NCBI GenBank assembly: GCA_021325495.1
Contig: JAJPGZ010000007.1
Coordinates: 1 to 64,000, forward strand
DNA: 64,000 bases
Reading direction: 5' to 3'
Source of the DNA: Spartobacteria bacterium
Lineage (GTDB): Bacteria > Verrucomicrobiota > Verrucomicrobiia > Chthoniobacterales > UBA10450
In this document: positions 8,763 to 16,945 of the stretch, one piece after another
Numbering within the stretch: position 1 is the first letter of the stretch
Layout of the letters: each line of letters begins with the position of its first letter
The notes under the pieces: generated by a model
Told to the model about the DNA's origin: nothing
What the model saw: the letters and a program-made list of their open reading frames with translations, nothing else
Databases searched by the model: none
Program-made: the position numbers and the translations under genes

Positions 8763-9262
8763 GAGCGGGCCTCGCGCTCGGCTCCAACATCGGCGACCGC
8801 TTCGAAAATTTGCGCGCCGCGCGAAAGGCGATTGTCGATCTTGCAGAAGTTTCGCCGCCCATTTTGGCTTCGCCGATTTTCGAGACGAATCCGGTCGCTT
8901 GCGAACCGGGCGCCGGATTGTTTTGGAACGCGGTCCTCGAAATCGAGTTTGACGGGGACGCGCGCGCGTTGCTGAAACAGTTGAAACAAATCGAGGTTTC
9001 GTTAGGCCGTCCGGCCGATCACGCCCGCAACGTTTCGCGCAAGATCGACATCGACCTTCTTTATTTCGGCGACATGACGATCGACGAGGCCGATTTCCAA
9101 TTGCCCCATCCGCGTATGCTTTCGCGCAAATTCGTTCTCCAACCGCTGGCGGACATCCGGCCGGAATTGCTTTTGCCCGGACAAACGAAGACCGTGCGTG
9201 AGTTGCTCGCGCAAACCACGGGTTCGGCTAAAGTGGTGGCGCTGCCGGAGCAATGGGCATGA
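8759..9262 (+). CDS. folK: 2-amino-4-hydroxy-6-hydroxymethyldihydropteridine pyrophosphokinase
   Basis: A 167-residue protein with the HPPK opening GLALGSNIGDR and the signature region RNVSRKIDIDLLYFGD, whose Asp residues bind magnesium. That signature coincides with a copy of the dispersed word at 9041. It transfers pyrophosphate to the pterin before dihydropteroate synthesis. ATGA overlaps with dapB and panB show co-translation in the operon. Confidence 0.93.
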   Translation: MRAGLALGSNIGDRFENLRAARKAIVDLAEVSPPILASPIFETNPVACEPGAGLFWNAVLEIEFDGDARALLKQLKQIEVSLGRPADHARNVSRKIDIDLLYFGDMTIDEADFQLPHPRMLSRKFVLQPLADIRPELLLPGQTKTVRELLAQTTGSAKVVALPEQWA

Positions 9263-10023
9263 AAGATTTTCGCGAGATGAAACGGCGCGGCGAGAAAATC
9301 GCCTCGCTGACGGCGTACGATTATCCGACGGCGCGTTTGCTGGACGAGAGCGGGATCGACATCATTCTTGTGGGCGATTCGTTAGGCATGGTCGTGCTCG
9401 GATTTGAAGACACCACCGAAGTCACGCTGGAGATGATGTTACATCACACCGCCGCGGTGGCGCGCGGAGTGAAACGCGCCTTACTCGTCGCCGACATGCC
9501 GATTGGAACTTACGATACGCCTAACGAGGCGCTCGCAACGGCGAAGCGACTTGTCGATGTTGGCGCACAAGCGGTGAAGCTCGAAGGCGGCGCGAGTCAC
9601 GTCGCGCAGATCGAAGCGATTACGCGCGCGGGCATTCCATTCATGGCGCACATCGGGATGCTGCCGCAAAGCGTGCGCGAAGAAGGCGGATACAAAGTGA
9701 AAGGGCGCACGCAAACGGAAGCGGACGCGCTGATCGCCGATGCCAAGGCGGTCGAACAGGCCGGCGCGTTTTCGATCGTGCTCGAGATCGTGCTGCCGGA
9801 TGTGGCGCGACGAATCAGCGAAGCGATTGCGATCCCGACGATCGGCATCGGCTCGGGCGAAAATTGCGACGGACAAATTTTGGTGACGCACGATCTCATC
9901 GGATTGTTCCCGTGGTTCACACCGAAATTTGTTTCGCCGGAAGCGCGCGTGGCGGAGGAAATTCGAAAGGCGACGACGGCGTTTATCGAGCGCACTCGTA
10001 ATGGCAGCCACAACATTAAATGA
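9259..10023 (+). CDS. panB: 3-methyl-2-oxobutanoate hydroxymethyltransferase
   Basis: A 254-residue TIM-barrel enzyme with the expected motifs: LTAYDYPTARLLDESG, VGDSLGMVVLG (metal-binding Asp), VADMPIGTY, VKLEGG and IGIGSG. It makes ketopantoate for coenzyme A. ATG codons occur at 9253 and 9259; the second gives the same ATGA overlap used by the other genes of this operon. The partner panC begins at 63734, far away. A damaged copy of the panB 3' end follows. Confidence 0.94.
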   Translation: MKDFREMKRRGEKIASLTAYDYPTARLLDESGIDIILVGDSLGMVVLGFEDTTEVTLEMMLHHTAAVARGVKRALLVADMPIGTYDTPNEALATAKRLVDVGAQAVKLEGGASHVAQIEAITRAGIPFMAHIGMLPQSVREEGGYKVKGRTQTEADALIADAKAVEQAGAFSIVLEIVLPDVARRISEAIAIPTIGIGSGENCDGQILVTHDLIGLFPWFTPKFVSPEARVAEEIRKATTAFIERTRNGSHNIK

Positions 10024-10052
10024 GAGATGTCTCGACTTCGCTCGACATGACA
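10022..10052. repeat. REP-like element after panB
   Basis: The reverse strand reads CTGTCATGTCGAGCGAAGTC followed by GAGACATCTC, a form of dispersed intergenic repeat common in environmental bacterial genomes. It shares 16 exact bases with 6290-6305. It begins at the panB stop codon. Confidence 0.45.
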
Positions 10053-10058
10053 GAGCTG

Positions 10059-10129
10059 CCGGAAGCGCGCGTGGCGGACGAGATTCGGCGCGCCACGACG
10101 ACGTTTATTGAGCGAACGCGCAATGGCTC
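10059..10129 (+). pseudogene. Decayed duplicate of the panB 3' end
   Basis: About 71 bases here (CCGGAAGCGCGCGTGGCGGA, ending GCGCAATGGC) align without gaps to the end of panB at about 9937-10007, with roughly 80-85 percent identity by eye. Both copies encode PEARVA(D/E)EIR(R/K)ATT(T/A)FIERTRNG. The copy has no start and is separated from panB by the REP-like element, so it is a remnant of a tandem duplication or recombination. Confidence 0.72.
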
Positions 10130-10156
10130 GGCGTTGTCTAATCGCGCAAGATCGAC

Positions 10157-11218
10157 ATGAGAACCTCGGAGTACGAATTCGGCGATTTCGGCGAGGCGCT
10201 GCTGAACGCGCGCAAACAACGCAACTGGCTTTGGCTCGGATTTCTCGTTTCCCTCACCATTCACGCGATCCTTTGCATCTGGTTTTATCGCACGCGATTT
10301 CACGCGGCCGATTGGAGCAATCAACCGCCACCGCCGCCGACGTTTCACATGCGCGCCGTGAATCTGAACGAAAACGTCGACAAAAATTCAATGGACGACA
10401 CCGCGGCGGCGGCAAAGCCGAATCCGGACGACACCAAGGACCAGCAACCGGACGAGAAAAGATCGTTCGACAAACTTTTGCAGGACGTGCAGGCGAGCGC
10501 AGCCATGCCGGACGAGATGAAAGATGTGCTCCCGGAAAAGCCGCGCGTCGATGCCGATGCGCAATCGGTCATGAGCGAGATCGAGCGATCGAGCGCGCAG
10601 ATGTTAACGAACAACCCGAACGCGACGCACGAGCAAACATTGTTGAACGACAGCGCGGTCTCGGGCCGGCCGCAGCCGACCTTGAGCGGGACCGAGCTGG
10701 CCACGAGCACGCAGGTGAAACGGCCGAACACCTTCACCAGCAAAATGCCTAACGACAACGCCGGGCCGAACAAGGGCCGCAGTCCCGGCTTTAGCGATCT
10801 CGACCAGTTGCTCGCGCAAAAAGGCCCGCTCGGTTCCGGAACGAAATTGCGCATGCCGGACGATCAGTTGTTTCGATATGACAGCGCGGATTTGCAATCG
10901 ACCGCGGTCGCGCAATTGCAGAAGTTAGGCACGCTCATTCGCCGCAATCCGACCGCGAAGTTTGTGGTCGAGGGCTACACCGATTCGTTCGGGCCGCCGG
11001 AATACAATCTCGATCTAAGCCAACGCCGCGCCCAAAGCGTGAAAGATTATCTCGTTAACGTGATGGGAATTAATCCCGGGCAAATCGAGACGCATGGTTA
11101 CGGACAGTCGAAGTTCATCGTCCCGCCCAACTCGAATTCAATCGAGAGCGAATACGAGATCGCGCGGCAACAGCCGAATCGCCGCGTCGAAATCGTCGTG
11201 CATACGGGCGAGCGGTGA
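10157..11218 (+). CDS. Inner-membrane-anchored protein with C-terminal OmpA domain
   Basis: A 353-residue protein. It has a short cytoplasmic N-terminus, one membrane helix (about residues 26-44), a low-complexity Pro/Asp/Lys-rich linker of about 180 residues, and an OmpA-like peptidoglycan-binding domain (about 230-350). The domain contains VVEGYTDSFGPPEYNLDLS and QRRAQSVKDYL, including the conserved Asp and Arg that bind diaminopimelate. The single anchor followed by PPPPPTF resembles TonB or MotB topology. The role is probably envelope tethering. The start is just after a copy of the dispersed word. Confidence 0.75.
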   Translation: MRTSEYEFGDFGEALLNARKQRNWLWLGFLVSLTIHAILCIWFYRTRFHAADWSNQPPPPPTFHMRAVNLNENVDKNSMDDTAAAAKPNPDDTKDQQPDEKRSFDKLLQDVQASAAMPDEMKDVLPEKPRVDADAQSVMSEIERSSAQMLTNNPNATHEQTLLNDSAVSGRPQPTLSGTELATSTQVKRPNTFTSKMPNDNAGPNKGRSPGFSDLDQLLAQKGPLGSGTKLRMPDDQLFRYDSADLQSTAVAQLQKLGTLIRRNPTAKFVVEGYTDSFGPPEYNLDLSQRRAQSVKDYLVNVMGINPGQIETHGYGQSKFIVPPNSNSIESEYEIARQQPNRRVEIVVHTGER

Positions 11219-11219
11219 T

Positions 11220-11244
11220 TGTCGATCTTGTCGTTGTCGATCTT
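11220..11244 (-). repeat. Tandem pair of the dispersed word, 15-bp period
   Basis: TGTCGATCTT starts at 11220 and again at 11235. The pair fills the gap between the convergent OmpA-domain gene and the pseudopilin gene. It is one of five close pairs in the window, all with exactly 15 bp between starts. Confidence 0.9.
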
Positions 11245-11884
11245 ACCAGTTCTTGACCCAGGCGTTAACGTCGCCCGAATTCGCTGTGCTCCAGAGATCG
11301 AAGGTTGGATTGAATCCAACATTGTTAGTCGGGTTTGCAGCCTTAGCGGTTGAATAGCCGTACGAATTTCCAAACGGGTCTCTAATGAACAAGACGTTGG
11401 AATTCTGGTCGGTCGGACTGAGTTGGTTTGGCTTAAATGCAAAGTAGGATTTCGCGTTCGTATCGGTGACGCGATTGTTATCTCGGTCGCCCGAGAGTTC
11501 TTCGTACAAATACAAGCTCGCCGCGGCGGGAGTCGGTGCGGCTGTCGGATCAACCGTATCCGTCTTGGCAACATCGCGCGGATAAATTCCATTGTCCGCC
11601 TTGTAACTTTCGAGCGCGGCCGACATCGCGGCGATTTCGGCTTCGGCGCGGGAACGCGCGCCTTTGTTCTGCACGTAACCGGTGGTCGCGAGAATTAATC
11701 CGGCCAATACGATGATGATGGCGATGACGACGAGCAGTTCGAGAACAGTGAAGCCGCTTTTCTTCTGTAGAGGCCGCTGTCTCAGCGGCAAACCTTTTCC
11801 CGCTGCCGCCGGGACGGCGGCCCCTACAGAAGTTTGTGCGCGCGCGTGCAAGATCGACATCGTCGATTCGTTAGGCACGATCAC
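11243..11884 (-). CDS. Type II secretion/type IV pilus pseudopilin (GspG-like)
   Basis: It carries the prepilin signal: basic QKKSG, then FTVLELLVVIAIIIVLAGLI, with Glu at +5 after the predicted cleavage Gly. It is followed by an alpha helix and a variable C-terminal domain ending NAWVKNW. This matches a GspG-like pseudopilin that a prepilin peptidase would process. The start is uncertain. A GTG at 11884 overlaps the upstream stop and an ATG at 11860 lies in the dispersed word, but both would translate a palindromic repeat (VGAAVPAAAGKG). A TTG near 11793 preceded by GGAAAAGG would give a normal short leader. It is last in the secretion operon. Confidence 0.85.
   Translation of the reverse strand: MIVPNESTMSILHARAQTSVGAAVPAAAGKGLPLRQRPLQKKSGFTVLELLVVIAIIIVLAGLILATTGYVQNKGARSRAEAEIAAMSAALESYKADNGIYPRDVAKTDTVDPTAAPTPAAASLYLYEELSGDRDNNRVTDTNAKSYFAFKPNQLSPTDQNSNVLFIRDPFGNSYGYSTAKAANPTNNVGFNPTFDLWSTANSGDVNAWVKNW
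11765..11833. repeat. Palindromic GC-rich repeat in the pseudopilin 5' region
   Basis: The element begins TGTAGAGGCCGCTGTCTCAG and ends CGGGACGGCGGCCCCTACAG, with inner inverted repeats GCCGCTG...CAGCGGC and GCCGCCG...CGGCGGC. It looks like a mobile intergenic repeat. If the annotated upstream starts are used it would be translated as a leader, so it more likely lies in the 5' untranslated region. Confidence 0.6.
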
Positions 11885-13173
11885 GTCTGCTGTTGCAGAC
11901 CGGTGATGATGCTGATGAGCGGCATGAAAAGCGCGATGACAATTGTGCCGACGACGAGCGCGAGAAAGACAATCATAATCGGCTCGAGCGCGGCGGTCAT
12001 GGCGGCGACGGCGTTGTCGACTTCGTCATCGTAAACATCGGCCACTTTGAGCAGCATCTCGGGGAGTTGACCGGTTTCTTCGCCGACGTCGATCATGCTG
12101 ATGACCATGGGCGGAAATGCGCCGCTGGCTTCGAGCGGTTGCACGATTGATTCGCCTTCTTTGACGGCGTCGTGCACTTGCGCGATGGCGGAGGAAATAA
12201 CGGTGTTGCCGGAAGTGGCGCGGGTGATGTTGAGCGCCTGCAAAATCGGGACGCCGCTGGTGACGAGAGTGCCGAGTGTGCGCGCGAAACGCGAGATGGC
12301 GGTTTTGCGAATGACATCGCCGAAGAGCGGCACGCGAAGCTTTACACGATCGATTGTCGATCTTCCACCGCGTGTGCGTTTCGCGAAATTATATGCGGCG
12401 ACGGCGGCGATGATTCCGCCTAACAAGACCAGCCAATGTTGTTGCACGAACCGGCTGATGCTGATGACGAAAATGGTGATGCCGGGCAGCGGTTTGTCGC
12501 CAAGCATGTCGTGAAAGATTTGCTCGAACTTCGGCACGATGAAGACGAGGAGGAAACTCAAAATGCCGATGGCCATGACCATGACGATGATCGGATAGAC
12601 CATCGCGGCGGCGACTTTGTTTTTGATCTTGGACGCTTTCTCCTGGAACTCGGCCAAACGCGTCAGAACAACTTCGAGCACACCGCCGACTTCGCCGGCC
12701 TTGACCATGTTGACGTAGAGATCGTTGAAGATGCGCGGATGCACCGCGAGCGCGTCGGAGAATGTCGATCCACCCTGCACCGAATCAGCGAGATTATTCA
12801 CGGTGTTCTTCATCACTTTGTCGCGTTCCTGTTTCGCGAGAACGTTAAGACCGCGCAACAATGGCAAACCGGAATCGATGAGTGTGGCGAGCTGGCGGGT
12901 GAAGATCATGAGCAATTTCGGTTTCACCGTTTTGCGTTGGAATACCGTGATCTCTTTGCGCGCGACGCTCGTTTTCGCCGTGCGCGCAATCTTCGCCGGT
13001 TTTTTACGCGCTGCCTTTCCATCCGGACCCGCTTTTCCTTCTTCGAGAACGCTGGTCGGGAAATAACCGGCCTGACGCAACTGCCCGATGGCCTCGTTAG
13101 GCGAATTCGCTTCGACTAGTCCGGTGGATTCCTGTCCACGCGAATCGAGCGCGATGTATTGAAAGCGCGGCAT
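11881..13173 (-). CDS. pilC: Type II secretion/type IV pilus inner-membrane platform protein
   Basis: A 430-residue GspF/PilC family protein. It has an N-terminal MPRFQYIALDSRGQESTG segment and two T2SSF domains (about residues 90-215 and 295-415). Each is followed by membrane helices and holds the family pattern FTRQLATLIDSGLPLLRGL or FARTLGTLVTSGVPILQAL. It couples the PilB/GspE ATPase to pseudopilin assembly. It lies 25 bases downstream of the second ATPase and overlaps the pseudopilin start. Whether it serves a pilus, secretion or DNA uptake cannot be told from sequence. Confidence 0.9.
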   Translation of the reverse strand: MPRFQYIALDSRGQESTGLVEANSPNEAIGQLRQAGYFPTSVLEEGKAGPDGKAARKKPAKIARTAKTSVARKEITVFQRKTVKPKLLMIFTRQLATLIDSGLPLLRGLNVLAKQERDKVMKNTVNNLADSVQGGSTFSDALAVHPRIFNDLYVNMVKAGEVGGVLEVVLTRLAEFQEKASKIKNKVAAAMVYPIIVMVMAIGILSFLLVFIVPKFEQIFHDMLGDKPLPGITIFVISISRFVQQHWLVLLGGIIAAVAAYNFAKRTRGGRSTIDRVKLRVPLFGDVIRKTAISRFARTLGTLVTSGVPILQALNITRATSGNTVISSAIAQVHDAVKEGESIVQPLEASGAFPPMVISMIDVGEETGQLPEMLLKVADVYDDEVDNAVAAMTAALEPIMIVFLALVVGTIVIALFMPLISIITGLQQQT

Positions 13174-13198
13174 GTAGTTGTCGATCTTAGCGCGAGCG

Positions 13199-14884
13199 CT
13201 AGGTGTACTTCAACACTTCCTCGATGGTGGTATCGCCGGCGAAAATGCTGCGCAATCCATCCTGGCGCAGCGAGACCATGCCGAGCTCAATCGCTTTTTC
13301 TTTCAGCACGACGGTCGGCGCGCGTTCGTTAATCAATTCGCGAAGCGGATCGGTGATGCGCATGAGCTCGTAAATTCCTTTGCGGCCCTTGTAGCCGGTG
13401 TGATTGCAGGTGTCGCAACCTTTGCCGTAGAAGAATTGACGGTTGCCGATGTCGCGTTTCGTCAAATCCAGTTGCTCGAGCAGCGATTCGTTAGGTTGAT
13501 AAGCAGTGCGACAATTCGGACAAATGCTGCGAAGCAATCGCTGGCCGAGCACGGCCTCGATGGTGGACGAAATCAAAAACGGTTCTACGCCCATGTCGAT
13601 CAAGCGCGTGATCGCTCCCGGCGCGTCGTTCGTGTGCAGCGTGGTGAAGACGAGATGGCCGGTGAGCGATGCTTGAATGGAAATTTGGGCGGTCTCGAGA
13701 TCGCGTGTTTCACCGACCATGATGCGATCGGGATCTTGTCGCAGAAACGCGCGCAAGACGCGGGCGAAGGTGAGACCGATCGCTTCGCTCACCGGAACTT
13801 GAACGATTCCTTCGAGATCGTACTCGACTGGTTCTTCCGCGGTCAGAAGTTTGGAATCGATCGTGTTGATCTTGCGCAGACACGAATAAAGCGTCGTCGT
13901 TTTTCCAGAACCGGTCGGGCCGGTGGCGATGAAGATTCCGTTAGGCCGATTGATGATTTCGTAAATGGCTTCGAGGATGTAATCAGGCATGCCGAGCATT
14001 TCGAGGTCGAGATTCACGGTCGTGCGATCGAGCACGCGCAGAACAACGCTCTCGCCGAACTGCGTCGGCAAAGTGCTCACGCGAAGATCGACATGTCGTC
14101 CTGCGATATTTTTTTGGATGCGCCCGTCCTGTGGCAAACGGCGCTCGGCGATGTTCATGCTCGCCATCACTTTCACGCGTGAAATTACGGGCAAGGCGAG
14201 ATGGCGCGGTGGCGGCGACATTTCGTAAAGCGCGCCGTCGACGCGGTAACGAATTTTGAATTCGTGCTCGAACGGTTCGAAATGAATGTCGGACGCGCGG
14301 TCCTGAATCGCTTGATACAAGATAAGATCGACAAAGCGAATGATCGGCGTCGCGTTCGCTTCGGCTTCGACGCCGGCGGCGGATTCGTCGCCGCGGATTT
14401 GCAACATCTCGCCCGCTTCACCGAGCTGTTTGAGCACTTCCTCCATGCTCGATGTGTCGCTGCCGTAATATTCTTTGATGCGCGCATCGATCTGATCCGT
14501 GGGCGCGACGACAACATCGACATCTTTGCCTAAGGCGAAGCGCAAATCTTCCGCGGCGCGAAGATCGAGTGGGTCGGCCAACGCGACGCGCAGCGTTTTT
14601 CCGTTGAGCGCGATCGGCAATGCGCGATGCAACCGCGCGAGACCGCTCGGAATCAATTTCACCACCGCCGGCGGAATTTGTTCTCCGTCAAGATCGACAT
14701 ATTCCACGCCAAGCGCATTCGCGATGGTTTGATAAAAGCCGTGTTGATCAACGAATCCGCTGTCGATCAAAACCTGCGCGACCGTTTTGCCGTTGAGCTG
14801 CGCTTCGTTCAACACGTCCTCCGCCTGCGACGGCTGGAGCACGTGCTGCTCGATGAAAACCTCGGCGACTTGTTTGTCGTTCAT
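13199..14884 (-). CDS. PilB/GspE-type assembly ATPase (second copy)
   Basis: About 561 residues. An N-terminal GspE/MshEN domain is followed by the ATPase core with Walker A GPTGSGKTTT, the Asp box VGETRDLETAQ, the His box LHTNDAPG, and a tetracysteine zinc site (CPNC...CDTC). The ATG at 14884 (MNDKQVAEVFIEQ) is chosen. The frame is open to 15031, but that part (GSAGRRPAGDGG...) is a translated palindromic repeat. It is adjacent to a paralogue, so the system has two extension-type ATPases or specialised copies. Confidence 0.9.
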   Translation of the reverse strand: MNDKQVAEVFIEQHVLQPSQAEDVLNEAQLNGKTVAQVLIDSGFVDQHGFYQTIANALGVEYVDLDGEQIPPAVVKLIPSGLARLHRALPIALNGKTLRVALADPLDLRAAEDLRFALGKDVDVVVAPTDQIDARIKEYYGSDTSSMEEVLKQLGEAGEMLQIRGDESAAGVEAEANATPIIRFVDLILYQAIQDRASDIHFEPFEHEFKIRYRVDGALYEMSPPPRHLALPVISRVKVMASMNIAERRLPQDGRIQKNIAGRHVDLRVSTLPTQFGESVVLRVLDRTTVNLDLEMLGMPDYILEAIYEIINRPNGIFIATGPTGSGKTTTLYSCLRKINTIDSKLLTAEEPVEYDLEGIVQVPVSEAIGLTFARVLRAFLRQDPDRIMVGETRDLETAQISIQASLTGHLVFTTLHTNDAPGAITRLIDMGVEPFLISSTIEAVLGQRLLRSICPNCRTAYQPNESLLEQLDLTKRDIGNRQFFYGKGCDTCNHTGYKGRKGIYELMRITDPLRELINERAPTVVLKEKAIELGMVSLRQDGLRSIFAGDTTIEEVLKYT

Positions 14885-14906
14885 GGCGCGTGCGCTTCGC
14901 TTCTGT

Positions 14907-15019
14907 CGGGGGAGCGCAGGCGGCCCGCCTGCGGGTTTCGGCGGCCCGCCGAAACGATCTTTCGGAAAAGTTCGCGATGGCGGGCCGCCATCGCCAGCAG
15001 GCCGGCGGCCTGCGCTCCC
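14907..15019. repeat. GC-rich inverted-repeat element between the two ATPase genes
   Basis: The outer arms GGGGAGCGCAGGCGGCC and GGCGGCCTGCGCTCCCC are inverted. Inner arms include GGCGGCCCGCC and GGCGGGCCGCC around a CGATCTTTCGG centre. The element occupies most of the space between the two ATPase genes. If transcribed it would form a large hairpin, perhaps lowering expression of the downstream genes. Confidence 0.7.
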
Positions 15020-15044
15020 CAGAAATTGCATGCCGCGCTTCTCA

Positions 15045-16832
15045 TCAGCTCACGTCTCCAATCGTAATGGAAATGACTTCGTCGGCGGTCGTTAGGCCGG
15101 CGAGGACTTTGCGCACGCCGTCTTCGCGCAAGGTGCGCATGCCGAGCTCACGCGCGCGCTGTCGCAGAGTGAGGGTCGAGCTTCGCTTGTTGATCATGTG
15201 CCGCACTTCATCATCGATGATGAAAATTTCGAAAATACCCATGCGACCTTTGTAACCGGTGCCGCGACAGAGATCGCAGCCGACGCCGCGCATGACCTGA
15301 GCGTCGCGCGTTTGCCCGGGCTCGATACGCAGGGCGCGCATTTCGGTTTCGCTGAGTTCAGCCGGCTGTTTGCAATTCGGACAAATTCGCCTAACGAGCC
15401 GCTGCGCCATGATCGCGCGAATCGACGAGGCGACGAGAAACGGCTGCACGCCGATGTCGATCAAACGCGCCACGGCCGATGGCGCATCGTTTGTGTGCAG
15501 CGTGCTGAAGACGAGGTGGCCGGTCAGGGATGCGTTCGTCGCGATGCTGGCCGTTTCCAAGTCGCGAATCTCACCGATCATGATGATGTTCGGCGCCTGG
15601 CGCAGCATCGAGCGCAACGCCGCTGGAAAGGTCATGCCGATTTCCGGATTTACCTGCACCTGGTTGATCCCGGTCATTTGATATTCGATCGGCTCTTCGA
15701 CGGTGATGATCTTGCGGTCAGGCTTGTTGATGTAGTTCAGACACGCGTAGAGCGTGCTCGTTTTTCCGGAACCGGTCGGGCCGGTCACGAGCAAAATGCC
15801 GTCGGGCAATTTGATCAGGCGCTCGAACGTTTCCTGGTCGTCCGAGAAAAATCCGAGCTCGGGCAGGCCTAACAACAAGCTCGATTTGTCGAGCACGCGC
15901 ATGACGACGCTCTCGCCGTGATTCGTGGGGATGGTCGAGACGCGCAGATCGATCGGTTTCTTTTTGATCTTTACCTGAATGCGTCCGTCCTGCGGCAAAC
16001 GCTTTTCCGCGATGCTCATCGAGCCGGTCATGATTTTGAGGCGGGAAATGATGGCGGACTGCAAACGTTTCGGCGGCGCCTGCATTTCCTGGAGGACGCC
16101 GTCGATGCGAAAACGGACGCGAAATTTTTTGTCGAGCGGTTCGAGATGAATGTCGCTCGCGCCGGAGCGATGCGCTTCCACGATCAACATCGAGACCATG
16201 CGAATGATGGGCGCGTCTGCTTCGTCCGTTTCGGTGACGCCGACCTCCTCGCCGATTTCCAGCCCAAGATCGACATCTTCTCCGATGCGCTCCTGCAAAA
16301 TGTCGGCCGCTTCATCGGCGGTGCCGTAATATTTGATGAGCGCTTCGCGAATTTTTTCCGGACTCGTGCAAACGAGCTCGAGCGCGCGTTGCAGCAAAAA
16401 GCTCAGGCTGTCGATGGTATCGATGTCGAGCGGATCGCTCACCGCCACGACGAGTCCCGTTTCGCCAAATGCGACCGGGATGACTTTGAAACGGCGCGCA
16501 TCTTCCGCGCGAATTTGTTTAATCACCTCCGGCGGAATCGGCATGGCGGAGATGTCGATCCAATCCATGTGCGCCTGGGCTGCGAGCGTGCGCGAGATGT
16601 CGCTTTCGGAAAGGACGCCGTCTTTGACGAGAAGATCGACAACGCTGGGCGCGCCGTTCAGCTTCCCGCGCGCGGCGTCGATTTGCTTGCGCGTGACGAG
16701 GCCCACGTCTTGTAAGATTTTGAGGATATAATCTTCGTGGTGTTGCACGGGAAAGCGCCGCGGCGCGGGAATCAGCGTACGAACCTCGCTCGATTGTGTC
16801 AACGAGGCGCCCTCGTCGTGGAAGATCGACAT
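15045..16832 (-). CDS. pilB: PilB/GspE-type assembly ATPase (first copy)
   Basis: A 595-residue hexameric ATPase. It has an N-terminal MshEN-like domain (DYILKILQDVGLVTRKQI), an N2 region, Walker A GPTGSGKTST, the Asp box IGEIRDLETAS, His box LHTNDAPS and a tetracysteine zinc site (CPNC...CDLC). It powers pseudopilus or pilus extension. The ATG at 16832 lies near a dispersed-word copy (MSIF); a GTG at 16748 (VQHHEDYIL) is an alternative start. It is the first gene of the four-gene minus-strand unit. Confidence 0.9.
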   Translation of the reverse strand: MSIFHDEGASLTQSSEVRTLIPAPRRFPVQHHEDYILKILQDVGLVTRKQIDAARGKLNGAPSVVDLLVKDGVLSESDISRTLAAQAHMDWIDISAMPIPPEVIKQIRAEDARRFKVIPVAFGETGLVVAVSDPLDIDTIDSLSFLLQRALELVCTSPEKIREALIKYYGTADEAADILQERIGEDVDLGLEIGEEVGVTETDEADAPIIRMVSMLIVEAHRSGASDIHLEPLDKKFRVRFRIDGVLQEMQAPPKRLQSAIISRLKIMTGSMSIAEKRLPQDGRIQVKIKKKPIDLRVSTIPTNHGESVVMRVLDKSSLLLGLPELGFFSDDQETFERLIKLPDGILLVTGPTGSGKTSTLYACLNYINKPDRKIITVEEPIEYQMTGINQVQVNPEIGMTFPAALRSMLRQAPNIIMIGEIRDLETASIATNASLTGHLVFSTLHTNDAPSAVARLIDIGVQPFLVASSIRAIMAQRLVRRICPNCKQPAELSETEMRALRIEPGQTRDAQVMRGVGCDLCRGTGYKGRMGIFEIFIIDDEVRHMINKRSSTLTLRQRARELGMRTLREDGVRKVLAGLTTADEVISITIGDVS

Positions 16833-16945
16833 CGAAAATTTCTCGCGACACGTCCGGATCGGCGTCGCCGTCCGAAGAGACAGATGTCAGAGGAGAATGT
16901 GCTTCACCGATCGGTGTTCGCGTCGGTCGGAAAATCCAAACCGCC

